This document shows positions 8,696 to 18,744 of a stretch of 64,000 nucleotides of DNA, piece after piece. Origin of the DNA: Bacteroidia bacterium (GTDB taxonomy: Bacteria > Bacteroidota > Bacteroidia > Flavobacteriales > Flavobacteriaceae); the NCBI GenBank assembly GCA_030428705.1, contig JAUIDI010000005.1, positions 151,179 through 215,178 of the forward strand. Reading direction: 5' to 3'. Position numbers and translations under genes: made by a program. The notes below the pieces were generated by a model. It saw only the letters and a list, made by a program, of their open reading frames with translations, did no database searches and was not told the DNA's origin. Position 1 is the stretch's first letter. Each line of letters starts with the position of its first letter.

Positions 8696-9649
8696 TTAGT
8701 TGAAATAATGGATCAGGTCGCTTTCTGCGGCAATATAACCGAACGAGGTAAAAGCTTTGCTTTGAGTCAGTGCTTCCATAGCGTCCTTTGCCTTTGTTTT
8801 TTCACCGTTATAAAAATACCAATTTGCGATTCCATAGCCAATGGCATCTCCAGTCGGGTTTCCCGTAACCGTTTGTTCGAGTGAGTCTAAAGGAATCAGC
8901 CCTTTATAGAGCTTACAAAGCTTGTGATAGCTCTGATTTTCAATGACATCCATTTCAGCCATTATCGGATCCAACATTTTGTCGGCCATTTCTTTGTTGC
9001 CGAGCCGACGTTGGATCATATAGAGCCAATGGGTGCTTGAAACGATATTGTCGTGCAGTTCGCCCGATTGCCTACACTTTGTATACGCATCGAAGGCCTT
9101 TTCATAATCGTGTTTTAAGTAGTAGGCCAAACCTAAGTGATACCAAATATTGCCATGTAACGTACTTACCGGGATATTTTTTGCATTCGGGATGCCATCG
9201 GGCTCTACTTCATTTTTCGTGCCCGTAATCAATTGCCCCGCTTTTTCAAGGTCAGAAATTGCCTCATCGAACTTTCGAATCGAAATGTACCGGTGTCCAC
9301 GATGTCTATAGAATCGGGTATCTTCAGGAAATTTCCTAATCCCTTCCGAGTAGATGTTTATAGCATCTTTATAATTTCCTAAATAGGCCGTTCTTCTACC
9401 ATACCAAATAATATTGTCGGCGTTATCAGGATTTTGTTCATAATCCTTTTTGGCCGATTCATATTGGGATATCATTTTCGGGGATGGTTCGGGCAAGGAA
9501 AACTCTTTCCCCAGGGGAGCCGTAAACGTGGTTTTGCTTTCCAAGGTTTCTACGTTCACTTTTTTCTCTTCCTTACAACTTGTAAGGAAGAGAAGAACGA
9601 AAAAGACCAATATCGAAAATCGTGTACTGCCCATTTTAGACTGTCGCAT
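8696..9649 (-). CDS. TPR-containing lipoprotein
   Basis: The 317-residue protein has a lipoprotein signal peptide ending in LTSC (Cys25) and then KEEKK. The rest is helical with TPR-like repeats, for example WYGRRTAYLGNYKDAINIY and HLGLAYYLKHDYEKAFDAY, which suggest protein-protein contacts. KEE just after the Cys fits the K-(D/E)2 surface-export signal described for Capnocytophaga lipoproteins, so the protein may face outward. It lies 8 bp after the BNR protein and 17 bp before the methyltransferase. Met6 is an alternative start. No enzymatic function is visible. Confidence 0.8.
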   Translation of the reverse strand: MRQSKMGSTRFSILVFFVLLFLTSCKEEKKVNVETLESKTTFTAPLGKEFSLPEPSPKMISQYESAKKDYEQNPDNADNIIWYGRRTAYLGNYKDAINIYSEGIRKFPEDTRFYRHRGHRYISIRKFDEAISDLEKAGQLITGTKNEVEPDGIPNAKNIPVSTLHGNIWYHLGLAYYLKHDYEKAFDAYTKCRQSGELHDNIVSSTHWLYMIQRRLGNKEMADKMLDPIMAEMDVIENQSYHKLCKLYKGLIPLDSLEQTVTGNPTGDAIGYGIANWYFYNGEKTKAKDAMEALTQSKAFTSFGYIAAESDLIHYFN

Positions 9650-9657
9650 TTATTGGA

Positions 9658-12600
9658 TTATTCAATTCCATTTTTTCCAGCGGACTTTAGAATCGAATTG
9701 GTTTTAGCTAGGTACTGGTCCATAACTCCTTTTAGATTTCCAAGATGGGTTTCCAGTTCTTGGGATAGTTCGCCGAAAACTTTGTAGGCTCCATCGGTCG
9801 GCTTGGCATCACCTGATTCGACACTTCTTCGCAAAGATGCCAGGCGATTGTTCAACTTTATCGGAAAATTCAAAGGGTCTTGATTCGATTGGTTCTTGAC
9901 CTGATAGAGTTCTTCTTCAATGGTCGCCATTTTATCAAGAAAGGGTCGAATGGTTTTTTTGAAATCGGATGTTGAAAAGGCTTCTTTATTGGCGTTCACA
10001 TGTTCCCTTATTTCCCGTATTTTAATTACCGCCTTATTGGCTGCTGAGGTTTTCTGCATGATCTTGTTCGCTAAATCAAATTGTTCATCCAGATCTTCCT
10101 TGGTAATTTCTTTTAGATTGGGATCCATTTGCACTTCGAACGAATAGGTTTTTTCATAATCTTTGGTCTTCATTCGAACTTTGTAGTTTCCCAAAGGTGC
10201 TTTTGGCCCACGTTGGGGTCTTGCGCTCCAAATGATCATCCCGTCAAATTCCGTAGCACCGGGGTATCTAAGGTCCCAGGTAAAGGTATTGAGACCTTTT
10301 GCCGTTGTCGGTTTGGACGACCCGCCCCTTTGCCAAGCGGGCAAGTCGGGATCTTCTTCATATTTTGGTTTGCTTCCCGTAAATGTATTGACGAGCTTAT
10401 CGTTGGCATCCAATATTTCAAAGGTTATGGTGTCTTGCTGTTCCTTAAGATAATATTGGATGGAGGCATCGGTGATTCCTCGAACTGCCTCGGCAGGCTC
10501 GAATAGTACGGCCGATTGGCTATCCATTTCTTTCTTGTATTGCCGGAGCGGTTGAATATCGTCTAAAATCCAAAATCCGCGACCGTGGGAACCCAAGACG
10601 ACATCGTTGTCCTTGACCACAAGATCGCGTATCGGCGTATCGGGAAGCTCAAGTTGCAGACTTTGCCATAATTCGCCATCGTTCATCGAAAAATAAACAC
10701 CGTGTTCAGTGGCCAAGAAAAGTAATCCTTGGCGAACCGGATCTTCACGAACGGCCCTGGCAAAATGACCGTCCGCTATTCCATTAATGATCTTTGTCCA
10801 GGTTTTACCATAATCGTGCGTTTTGAATACATAGGGTTGTCTATCGTCCACTTGGTAGCTATTTGCCGCTACGAACAATGTGCCGGGGCGGTGCCTTGAT
10901 TCATCTATGATGCTGACCCGCGAAAATTTTGGGAGATTTTTCGGTGTAATGTCCTCCCAATTTTTTCCACCATCACGGGTAATATGAATTTTGCCATCAT
11001 CCGAACCTGCCCAAATCGTATTGATATCATGGTAGGAAGGTGCCAGTGCGAATACGGTAGCGTAGATTTCAGGGCCGTTCATATCCATTGTAATTACACC
11101 TCCTGTTTTACCAAGTGTCTCCGGATCGGCATAAGTCAGATCCGGACTAATTTTTTCCCAAGACTGACCATCATCAGTTGTTTTCCATACATGTTGGGAG
11201 CAAGTATACATGACATTTGGGTCTTGTGGAGCGAACATTATAGGGAATGTCCATTGCCACCTTTCGGGCAGCGCACTTGCGGGTTCGCCCGAAAAGAACC
11301 TGGGATACACCTGTATATCGCGCGTTTGCCCATTGCTTCTATCATATCGTGTCAATAACGCTCCTTGGCTTCCGGCATAAAAAATATCCGGATTTTCAGG
11401 GTGTTGGCTAATCCATCCGCTCTCACCACCGCCAACCGCATAATACCACCCATGGTTTGGACCTCGGGCCTGCATATGATCCCAACCATCGCTTGGCATG
11501 GCCAGCGTACTATTGTCTTGTTGCGCGCCGGCTACATGATAGGGAACGTCGCTTGTTGTCATTACATGATAAAATTGGGTGGTACAATAGTCTTGTTCCG
11601 TCCAGCTTTTTCCACCGTTGATGCTTACATTGCCCCCGCCATCGTTGGAATTTATCATGCGATCCGGATTGTTCGGATCGATCCATAAGTCGTGATTATC
11701 GCCATGCGGAACTTTTATGGTCGTGTCAAAGGTTTTACCCCCATCCGTCGATTTGTAGAAACCTGTATTTAGGCAATAGACCGTTTCTTTGTCCCATGGG
11801 TCGGCATAGATTCTGGAGTAATAGAAAGCACGCTGGCGCAGTTTACGTTCATCATTGGTGCGTTTCCACGTTTTTCCGCCATCATCCGAACGAAAAACAC
11901 CTCCTTCATTGGCTTCGACGATTGCCCAAACCCTATTTGAATCTACCGGGGAAACCGTTACTCCGATTTTCCCGATCGGGGGTGCGGGCATGCCCGTGTT
12001 GCTTGTCAGATCCGACCATGTTTCGCCACCATCGACCGATTTCCATAATTTACTGTCGCCGCCTCCGCCCCACATTTTCCAAGCTTTGCGTTGTACCTGC
12101 CAGGTACTGGCATATACTACTTCTGGGTCGTTACGGTCGATGATCAAATCGACCGCTCCCGCTTTGGGACTTACATACAATACTTTTTTCCAGGTATTGC
12201 CGCCATCGGTACTTTTAAAAATACCCCGCTCTTCATTGTCCCCATACGGATGGCCCAATGCCGCCACATAAACAATATCAGGATTTGTCGGGTGTATTCT
12301 AATCCGGGCTACGGCCTGGGTCTCTTTCAAGCCTAAATGTCGCCACGTTTTACCACCATCTTTCGATTTATAGACACCGTCGCCTTGCGTGATACTTCCA
12401 CGTAGCTGTACCTCGCCCATTCCGATATAAACAATGTCGGGGTTGGTCTCTGCCACTGCCACAGCACCGACCGAAGAACTGGTTACTTGTCCATCAGTGA
12501 CCGGTTTCCATTCCTGACCGCCGTCAACGGTTTTCCAAAGGCCGCCTCCCGTTGCACCAAAATAATATTCATTCGGCCTGCCCGGACTTCCGGCACAGCC

Positions 12601-12774
12601 AAGAGATCTTCCGCCGCGATTGGGCCCGATGTTTCTCCATTCCAGTCCTTCATAAAATGCTTTGGGAATATCTTGATTATCGACATTGTTCATTTTGCCG
12701 TCCTTTTGGGCCACAACCATAAAGGCAAAGCCCAAAAAGGCAAGTACCAATAGGGTTTTGATTTGTTTCTTCAT
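9658..12774 (-). CDS. secreted VPS10/BNR-repeat beta-propeller protein
   Basis: The 1038-residue protein starts with a signal peptide (cleavage probably after VVAQ, about residue 23). From about 30 to 730 it carries at least ten BNR/Asp-box motifs of the form DGGKTW (for example SKDGGKTWRHL, SVDGGETWSDL, RDGGKNWEDI), the hallmark of sialidase-like or sortilin/VPS10 propellers. The last 300 residues include a beta-sandwich-like part and a helical end. Such proteins are often annotated as glycosyl hydrolases, but Asp boxes are structural and I see no clear catalytic set. It is 28 bp downstream of the P1 peptidase and probably co-transcribed with it, which suggests a role with peptides or proteins outside the cytoplasm. 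Confidence 0.9.
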   Translation of the reverse strand: MKKQIKTLLVLAFLGFAFMVVAQKDGKMNNVDNQDIPKAFYEGLEWRNIGPNRGGRSLGCAGSPGRPNEYYFGATGGGLWKTVDGGQEWKPVTDGQVTSSSVGAVAVAETNPDIVYIGMGEVQLRGSITQGDGVYKSKDGGKTWRHLGLKETQAVARIRIHPTNPDIVYVAALGHPYGDNEERGIFKSTDGGNTWKKVLYVSPKAGAVDLIIDRNDPEVVYASTWQVQRKAWKMWGGGGDSKLWKSVDGGETWSDLTSNTGMPAPPIGKIGVTVSPVDSNRVWAIVEANEGGVFRSDDGGKTWKRTNDERKLRQRAFYYSRIYADPWDKETVYCLNTGFYKSTDGGKTFDTTIKVPHGDNHDLWIDPNNPDRMINSNDGGGNVSINGGKSWTEQDYCTTQFYHVMTTSDVPYHVAGAQQDNSTLAMPSDGWDHMQARGPNHGWYYAVGGGESGWISQHPENPDIFYAGSQGALLTRYDRSNGQTRDIQVYPRFFSGEPASALPERWQWTFPIMFAPQDPNVMYTCSQHVWKTTDDGQSWEKISPDLTYADPETLGKTGGVITMDMNGPEIYATVFALAPSYHDINTIWAGSDDGKIHITRDGGKNWEDITPKNLPKFSRVSIIDESRHRPGTLFVAANSYQVDDRQPYVFKTHDYGKTWTKIINGIADGHFARAVREDPVRQGLLFLATEHGVYFSMNDGELWQSLQLELPDTPIRDLVVKDNDVVLGSHGRGFWILDDIQPLRQYKKEMDSQSAVLFEPAEAVRGITDASIQYYLKEQQDTITFEILDANDKLVNTFTGSKPKYEEDPDLPAWQRGGSSKPTTAKGLNTFTWDLRYPGATEFDGMIIWSARPQRGPKAPLGNYKVRMKTKDYEKTYSFEVQMDPNLKEITKEDLDEQFDLANKIMQKTSAANKAVIKIREIREHVNANKEAFSTSDFKKTIRPFLDKMATIEEELYQVKNQSNQDPLNFPIKLNNRLASLRRSVESGDAKPTDGAYKVFGELSQELETHLGNLKGVMDQYLAKTNSILKSAGKNGIE

Positions 12775-12802
12775 TTTTCAAGGATTTATTATTTTGAACT
12801 AG

Positions 12803-13948
12803 CTATTTTTTCTTAACGCGATTATATTTCTTCATGATTTCGAGCACGGTCTCGATGGGAATGGACTCTACTTTGTGCCCGTCTCTCCCAAGCATTGTTT
12901 CAGCTGTGAAGAGCGAGTTTAAAATTGCTTCTTCAGTGGCTTCTATGGTTGCTAGAAATAAGGGGGACAATGCATCGTTACGCAAAGTTTTGGTTTCGCG
13001 AAGCAACGAATCACTGGAATGGGGAATCAAGTTGCTTTTGGCCGTTGACATGGCGATGACATAGTCTCCGCTTCCGTTAGAAGCAATGCCCCCTGTTTTT
13101 GCCAATCCCATAATCGCTCTTTTGGCGAGACGCTCCAAATTTCTTGAACTTAGAGGGGCATCTGTAATAACGACCACCATGCAAGAGCCATCGACATCAT
13201 AATTGAACTGCCTCGGAATCTTACCCAATTCTTTGGCAATGGGTACCCCATTGATTTCAAGTACGCCCCCGAAATTCGATTGCACCAAAACGCCAACGGT
13301 ATAACCTCCAAAAGATTCGGGCACAATTCGGGAAGAAGTTCCGATCCCACCTTTGAAACCGAAACAGACAGTTCCGGTGCCCGCACCTACGTTGCCCTCC
13401 TCAACAGGGCCGTCCGTGGCATTTTTAATGGCGGCGATTACATGCTCCTGTTTTATATGCCTTCCTCGAATGTCGTTCAAATACCCATCGTTTGTTTCCC
13501 CTACTACTGCATTGACGGACCGTACAGTTGTATTTTCCTGATGATTCAAAGTATACCCGATCAATGCGTCTGAAGCTGTTGGAACGCTCAAGGTATTCGT
13601 GAGAACAACCGGAGTCTCAATATTTCCCAATTCCTTGACTTGACTATAACCGGCCAATTTTCCAAAACCGTTACCAATATATATGGCCGCAGGAACTTTT
13701 AATTGAAAGATATTGTCCGAATGGGGAAGTATGGCAGTCACCCCTGTTCGAACGTTATCTTCTATTATCAAAGTGGTATGACCTACTCGAACTCCCGTAA
13801 CGTCGGTTATCGCGTTGTAAGTCCCTGTTTTTAAAACACCGATTTCAATGCCGTAGTCCCTTATTCTGTTCCCTTGGGAGAAAACTTGCGTTACGGCCAT
13901 CAGAATAAGGATTTTTAGCCACCTAAAAGGAGTCGCATGTTTTGGCAT
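12803..13948 (-). CDS. P1 family peptidase (DmpA/L-aminopeptidase D-esterase type)
   Basis: This 381-residue protein belongs to the self-cleaving Ntn-like DmpA family, which cuts N-terminal residues, including D- or beta-amino acids, from small peptides. Family motifs visible are TGVRVGHTT (51-59), GNVGAGTGTVCFGFKGGIGTSSR (185-207, split here only by family loops) and the autoprocessing site with Gly254-Ser255, followed by MVVVITDAP. An N-terminal hydrophobic segment (about 9-24, ending VFSQ) indicates export to the periplasm. It lies between the cytochrome lipoprotein (45 bp) and the BNR protein (28 bp). Confidence 0.92.
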   Translation of the reverse strand: MPKHATPFRWLKILILMAVTQVFSQGNRIRDYGIEIGVLKTGTYNAITDVTGVRVGHTTLIIEDNVRTGVTAILPHSDNIFQLKVPAAIYIGNGFGKLAGYSQVKELGNIETPVVLTNTLSVPTASDALIGYTLNHQENTTVRSVNAVVGETNDGYLNDIRGRHIKQEHVIAAIKNATDGPVEEGNVGAGTGTVCFGFKGGIGTSSRIVPESFGGYTVGVLVQSNFGGVLEINGVPIAKELGKIPRQFNYDVDGSCMVVVITDAPLSSRNLERLAKRAIMGLAKTGGIASNGSGDYVIAMSTAKSNLIPHSSDSLLRETKTLRNDALSPLFLATIEATEEAILNSLFTAETMLGRDGHKVESIPIETVLEIMKKYNRVKKK

Positions 13949-13993
13949 TATGTTTTTCCATTAAAGAAAACAATTTAAATTTTCGCTCGGATT

Positions 13994-16660
13994 CTATTGG
14001 CTCTTTTTACCCGTATAGATTTCATGGTTTTCATCTCCGCCCGACAATAGGTACGCATAGAGATCTATGATTTCTTCTTCATTCAGACGATTCAAAAGTC
14101 CTGGAGGCATCGGGGAAACTGGTGAAAGCTCTTGTCTCGCAACATCGGCCTTGGCCAATTTTGAGGTGTAAGACGGATTATACGGATTTGTCATTATGCT
14201 TAATGAGTCTCCTGCTTCGGACAACAACCTGCCGATGACCTGCGAACCATCCTTTTTGTGAAAAATAGTATTTGCATATTGATCCGAAATCTCATCGCTC
14301 GGACTTATTAGCGAAAAAGTCAGGTCGTAACTGCTAAATTTGGAGTGTATCTGTGTAAGATCCGGTCCGGTGGCCCCTCCTTCCCCTTTCATTCTATGAC
14401 ATGAAATACACAATGCGGCCTGATAGGCCCTTTCTCCCTTTGCAATCGTGCTTTTGTATTCCTTACTTTTTTCCCAATAAATACTATTGGCATCCCGCAT
14501 GGTGTAATTCTGACCAGGCCCTATGGGTTTGGGAAGGTCCGCCAAAACATCGGCCGGAGAATAAATGCCGGAAAGTCCCTCATAATATTCCCTTTCTGCT
14601 TTTGGTACATTTGTCATTGCCTTCTGCCGTACATTTTCAATATAGGCTTTAAAGCTCATGCCACCTTTTGCATTCATCACATCGAAAAACCATTTGAAGT
14701 ATTTTTCCCGGGCCTCTTTCGTCCAACCTTCATCGGCATGACTCAATAACATGCCGTAGTAAATCGATTCGCTCGGGGGCATTTTGGCAATAACATCGCG
14801 AATGAGCGGACCGTACTGCTCGCTTCTTAAGGTTGCCTCTTCGGAAAGCATTTCAACACCCTCGGTAATCGTATTTTCCTTTGCATGCCTTTCAAGTAGG
14901 TCGGCCAAATTTTCGGTAGCGCCATCAGCCTTGAGGAACAACACTAGTTGACCAAGTTCTCGATTAATGGTATTGTTGGCGTGCGGGAAATATGAATTTA
15001 ATTTGCGACCGGTCGCATCCGCAATACCCGCTTCGGGTTCGCCCATTCTAATGAATAGGAGGGCATAGGCCCGTAGCAGTGCTACTTGATCGTATTTTGA
15101 AAGTGACTCGAGATTCAGTTGGTTCAATTTTTCGAGTATACTTTTTTGCAAACTCTTATTACCTTGATGGGCCAGGGCAATTCCGGCCTCGATGATTTTT
15201 GTAGGGTCTTGTTCGCTAAAAAAACGATCTTGCCATTGTGTAGTCGGTTGATGTTCCAATGCGATTCGCGATGCATAGCGGATAAAACGATCCTCATGGT
15301 TCAGATTATCCCAAGCCAATGGAATCGCTTCTTCCGATACTTCCTTATGATATCGCTCAATATTATGTCTTAGTTCCCGGAGTTTTGCCGATTCCGAATC
15401 TACTATTTTTGCTTCAGTTGTTTCCTCATTTCCAGTATATCGTAATCGAAATAGGTGCGAATCGATTCGGCGGCCACCGGTGGCAAAATATAAGTTTCCG
15501 TCGGTGCCCGCGATCATATCGGTCATGGGTAGGGGAGTACCCGACAGAAACTCTTCCCTAGTGCCCGTATAACTACTGCCATTGGGTTGCAGGTCGATAA
15601 AATAAATGGTGCCGAAACTCCAATCCATGATAAGAAGTCCGTTTTTATATTTTGATGGGAAATTCAGGGTATTCCCTGCTAGAACGGCCGTTGGCGAACC
15701 TTGTTCTAGATTATGGACGGCCGGAAGATTATCCGGATAGTAAGCCGGCCATTTACCGGATCCTGTGCGCCATCCGTATTCACCTCCACTGATCACATGG
15801 CATATCCTTGTCGGGCGGTACCAGGGCATTCCTATATCCCACTCCATATCGGCATCATAGGCGAAAAGTTCACCGTCTTGATTGAATGCCATATCAAACG
15901 GATTTCGATATCCGGCGGAGATGAGTTCCCAATCCGTTCCATCCGGATTGAACTTCGCGACCCATCCTCCAGGAGCCTTGATATCATTGGCATGTCCACG
16001 GGCATCCAAATAAGGTTCGAAAAGATTGTCTTCGCCCCAATTGGTGGGCAACAAGCTATTTTCCTTTAATGTTTCGGGTACCAAAACGTGATTCCCGGCA
16101 ATGAAATAGATTTGGGTACCATCGGGTGAAAGCACAAAACTATGTGGCCCGTGTTCGCCGGCACCGCTTAATTTCAATAACATTTCGGTTTTGTCGAGCG
16201 TACCGTCGCCATCGGTATCCGTTAGACGATAGACCCCACTGCCATATTCTTTTTCATCGGGCACATCGTCGCTCCAATTTTTATTTACCGCAACATAAAG
16301 ACTGTTGAAGGCCCAAAGTAGGCCATGGGCATGACCAATTTCAAGATTTAACGGTGTTATTTCATCGGCATTTAAGACACTTCCTTCCGATGGTGCTTTG
16401 AACTTATATATTTTTCCGTACTGATCGCAGGAAAAAAGCCAATTGTCCGGACCTTGGGCCAAAGCGACCCATGACCCCTGTTCATTTTTGCTCGGGCTAT
16501 AAAGTTCCTCTAGTTCAAAGCCAATAGGTACGTTCAACGATATGTCATCTATCGTAATCTTTTGGGCTTCAATTGCTACTACTTCTTTTTTTTCTTCCTT
16601 ACAGCAGTAGAAAAAACTGGCTGCGACCAATAAAACGGCCAATGTTTTGATGTGTTTCAT
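13994..16660 (-). CDS. lipoprotein with propeller domain and C-terminal cytochrome c (heme-binding) domain
   Basis: The 888-residue protein has a signal peptide ending in YCC followed by KEEKK, a slightly atypical lipobox. Residues about 40-410 resemble the PQQ-type sugar dehydrogenase or membrane-bound dehydrogenase beta-propeller (HGPHSFVLSPDG, GYRNPFDMAFNQDGELF). A HEAT-like helical middle follows, then a cytochrome c domain with CISCH (751-755) and a likely axial Met851 in SPMPPGLLNRL. It probably passes electrons from an unknown periplasmic oxidation. It is the first gene of the run down to 7866; a near-consensus -7 box (TATCTTTA, 16682-16689) lies 22 bp upstream. Confidence 0.88.
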   Translation of the reverse strand: MKHIKTLAVLLVAASFFYCCKEEKKEVVAIEAQKITIDDISLNVPIGFELEELYSPSKNEQGSWVALAQGPDNWLFSCDQYGKIYKFKAPSEGSVLNADEITPLNLEIGHAHGLLWAFNSLYVAVNKNWSDDVPDEKEYGSGVYRLTDTDGDGTLDKTEMLLKLSGAGEHGPHSFVLSPDGTQIYFIAGNHVLVPETLKENSLLPTNWGEDNLFEPYLDARGHANDIKAPGGWVAKFNPDGTDWELISAGYRNPFDMAFNQDGELFAYDADMEWDIGMPWYRPTRICHVISGGEYGWRTGSGKWPAYYPDNLPAVHNLEQGSPTAVLAGNTLNFPSKYKNGLLIMDWSFGTIYFIDLQPNGSSYTGTREEFLSGTPLPMTDMIAGTDGNLYFATGGRRIDSHLFRLRYTGNEETTEAKIVDSESAKLRELRHNIERYHKEVSEEAIPLAWDNLNHEDRFIRYASRIALEHQPTTQWQDRFFSEQDPTKIIEAGIALAHQGNKSLQKSILEKLNQLNLESLSKYDQVALLRAYALLFIRMGEPEAGIADATGRKLNSYFPHANNTINRELGQLVLFLKADGATENLADLLERHAKENTITEGVEMLSEEATLRSEQYGPLIRDVIAKMPPSESIYYGMLLSHADEGWTKEAREKYFKWFFDVMNAKGGMSFKAYIENVRQKAMTNVPKAEREYYEGLSGIYSPADVLADLPKPIGPGQNYTMRDANSIYWEKSKEYKSTIAKGERAYQAALCISCHRMKGEGGATGPDLTQIHSKFSSYDLTFSLISPSDEISDQYANTIFHKKDGSQVIGRLLSEAGDSLSIMTNPYNPSYTSKLAKADVARQELSPVSPMPPGLLNRLNEEEIIDLYAYLLSGGDENHEIYTGKKSQ

Positions 16661-16818
16661 TTTTTAATAGGTTGATTGACCTAAAGATAGTGAAACCGCC
16701 ATGATTAATACAATCGTCAATGAATATGTTCGGTTGTCAATCGCATTATAATAGTAGGGTGCAATTTATGGTATTGAAATGCGAATTGTTGAAGTGTCCC
16801 TAGGGTGCTCTTATGCTC

Positions 16819-17271
16819 TTACCTGATTTGTCTCAGACCTTCATAAACGGCGATACTTACGGAATTTGCCAAGTTCAAACTTCGTATACGACTATTATAC
16901 AAGGGAATTCTATAGAGTTTGTCGGTATTTTTTTCGGTAATATCTTTTGAAAGCCCCACGGACTCCTTTCCAAATATTAAAAACATATCTTCTTCGAATT
17001 CAATGGACCAATGCTCTTTTTTTCCATGACTTGAAAAGAATGCCATTTTTTTATCCGCATGAAGTGAGAAGAAATCACTAATGTTCTCATAGATAGATGG
17101 TGAAAGATATTGCCAATAATCAAGTCCCGCCCGTTTAAGGCGTTTATCATCAATTTCGAACCCGAAGGGTCTTACCAAATGTAATTTTGAATCTGTGGCC
17201 AGTGCCAATCTACCAATATTACCGGTATTATTGGGTATTTCAGGTTCTATTAGCACAATATTGAAACCCAT
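16819..17271 (-). CDS. trmL: tRNA (cytidine(34)-2'-O)-methyltransferase TrmL
   Basis: TrmL is a small SPOUT-fold enzyme that methylates the wobble ribose of leucine tRNAs. The 150-residue length is typical. The knot motifs are visible: EPEIPNNTGNIGR (10-22), LIFGKESVGLS in the middle, and the C-terminal RSLNLANSVSIAVYEGLRQ. The ATG follows the stop of the VF530-type gene with no gap, so the two are co-transcribed. Confidence 0.95.
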   Translation of the reverse strand: MGFNIVLIEPEIPNNTGNIGRLALATDSKLHLVRPFGFEIDDKRLKRAGLDYWQYLSPSIYENISDFFSLHADKKMAFFSSHGKKEHWSIEFEEDMFLIFGKESVGLSKDITEKNTDKLYRIPLYNSRIRSLNLANSVSIAVYEGLRQIR

Positions 17272-17505
17272 TTATCTATTGATCGATCTTAAATACAGCT
17301 GTTCGACTTTTTTTCTGGCCCATGGCGTTCTTCTCAAGAATTTTAAACTTGATTTTATCGAAGGGTTGCTTTTAAAGCAATTGATATTTATTTCGGATGC
17401 CAATTCATTCCATGTGTAATTTTGGGTAAGGTGCTCCATAATGTCCAATAATTTTACACCATGAAGCGGATTGTTCGGTTGTTCATGATTTTCAGTCATG
17501 GTCAA
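17272..17505 (-). CDS. VF530 family (DUF2132) small DNA-binding-like protein
   Basis: The 77-residue protein matches the VF530/DUF2132 family: NNPLHGVKLLDIMEHL (11-26), a WNELASEI helix, and the conserved block NPSIKSSLKFLRRTPWARKKVE. A solved Vibrio homologue has a small helical fold thought to bind DNA, but the role is unknown. It is immediately followed by trmL with no intervening base. Confidence 0.9.
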   Translation of the reverse strand: MTMTENHEQPNNPLHGVKLLDIMEHLTQNYTWNELASEININCFKSNPSIKSSLKFLRRTPWARKKVEQLYLRSINR

Positions 17506-17541
17506 GTGCTTTAAAAAAGGAATTGATCTATGCCGTAAATG

Positions 17542-17569
17542 AAAAAACTCCGGTAATCAGCCGGAGTTT
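17542..17569 (-). terminator. intrinsic terminator after rpoD
   Basis: On the minus strand AAACTCCGG pairs with CCGGAGTTT around a 7-nt loop, and the T run extends to six. It lies about 145 bp beyond the rpoD stop and just before the VF530-trmL unit. Confidence 0.75.
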
Positions 17570-17714
17570 ATTCATCAATCAAAAAACGAACAGTCATGAT
17601 AAACTGTTGTTATGCTTCACAAATTACAACTTTTGTTCCATAATTCCAATTTATGGAAAATTTAACATCTAATTTGTGTCTTGGCCTGTGAATTCCGCCA
17701 GTTTGACGGTTTAA

Positions 17715-18578
17715 CTATCCAAGATAGGTCTTCAATATTTTACTTCTAGAGGTGTGTTTCAACCTTCGAATCGCTTTTTCCTTTATTTGACGAACCCTTT
17801 CCCTTGTAAGGTCAAAGGTTTCCCCAATTTCTTCCAAGGTCATCGAATGCTGTCCAGCCAAACCAAAATACAGACGGATTACGTCGGCTTCTCTTGGTGT
17901 TAATGTTTCCAGGGCACGTTCGATTTCAGTCCGTAAGGACTCGTGCAACAATTCTTTGTCAGGATTTGGAGATTCACCGCTACGAAGTACGTCGTAGAGA
18001 TTTGAATCCTCGCCATCGATCAATGGGGCATCCATCGATACGTGACGACCTGAGTTTTTCAAGGATTGTTTTACATCCTCGACCGTCATATCCAACTCTT
18101 TTGCAATTTCTTCGGCGGACGGCTGACGCTCATGTGCTTGCTCCAAAAAGGCAAAAGTCTTGTTGATCTTGTTTATGGATCCGATTTTGTTCAAAGGCAA
18201 GCGCACGATACGCGATTGCTCGGCCAATGCCTGTAAGATGGACTGACGGATCCACCATACGGCGTACGAAATAAATTTAAACCCGCGTGTTTCGTCAAAA
18301 CGTTGGGCGGCTTTAATCAAGCCAAGGTTTCCCTCGTTGATTAAATCCGGTAAAGTAAGTCCTTGGTTTTGGTACTGCTTGGCGACCGATACCACGAATC
18401 GAAGATTGGCCTTTGTGAGTTTTTCAAGAGCGATCTGGTCGCCTGCCTTGATGCGTTGTGCCAATTCTACTTCTTCATCTGCGGTAATCAAGTCAACTTT
18501 ACCTATTTCTTGCAAGTACTTGTCCAAAGATGCGGTTTCCCTATTGGTAACCTGTTTTGTAATCTTGAGCTGTCTCAT
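17715..18578 (-). CDS. rpoD: primary RNA polymerase sigma factor RpoD (SigA)
   Basis: This is the housekeeping sigma-70 factor in the short form of Bacteroidetes: 287 residues, without region 1.1. Visible are region 1.2 ([20 protein letters not shown], 18-37), region 2 ([43 protein letters not shown]), region 3 ([14 protein letters not shown]) and region 4.2 helix-turn-helix ([27 protein letters not shown]). This type of sigma reads the TAnnTTTG promoters seen throughout the window. It is flanked by terminators on both sides and so is probably monocistronic. Confidence 0.96.
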   Translation of the reverse strand: MRQLKITKQVTNRETASLDKYLQEIGKVDLITADEEVELAQRIKAGDQIALEKLTKANLRFVVSVAKQYQNQGLTLPDLINEGNLGLIKAAQRFDETRGFKFISYAVWWIRQSILQALAEQSRIVRLPLNKIGSINKINKTFAFLEQAHERQPSAEEIAKELDMTVEDVKQSLKNSGRHVSMDAPLIDGEDSNLYDVLRSGESPNPDKELLHESLRTEIERALETLTPREADVIRLYFGLAGQHSMTLEEIGETFDLTRERVRQIKEKAIRRLKHTSRSKILKTYLG

Positions 18579-18685
18579 GTACGTAAATTAAGTTCAAAAT
18601 GTATAGACTGCATATACTTATACGTAAAAAAGACGGAAATGTTACAAAAGTGATTGAAAACTTCGATTTATCGGGTAAAAGACAT

Positions 18686-18721
18686 AAAAAAGGCCCCGAT
18701 CTATGTATCGGGGCCTTTTTT
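18686..18721. terminator. strong bidirectional terminator between pnp and rpoD
   Basis: AAAAAAGGCCCCGAT (18686-18700) pairs perfectly with ATCGGGGCCTTTTTT (18707-18721) around a 6-nt loop. On the minus strand it lies 23 bp after the pnp stop. Confidence 0.9.
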
Positions 18722-18744
18722 GGGATTTCTAATAATAAGATCGT

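Noticed and set aside
11796..12143. 115-residue plus-strand ORF opposite the BNR gene
   Set aside because: Antisense to strong coding sequence with Asp-box motifs on the minus strand; no recognisable protein features.
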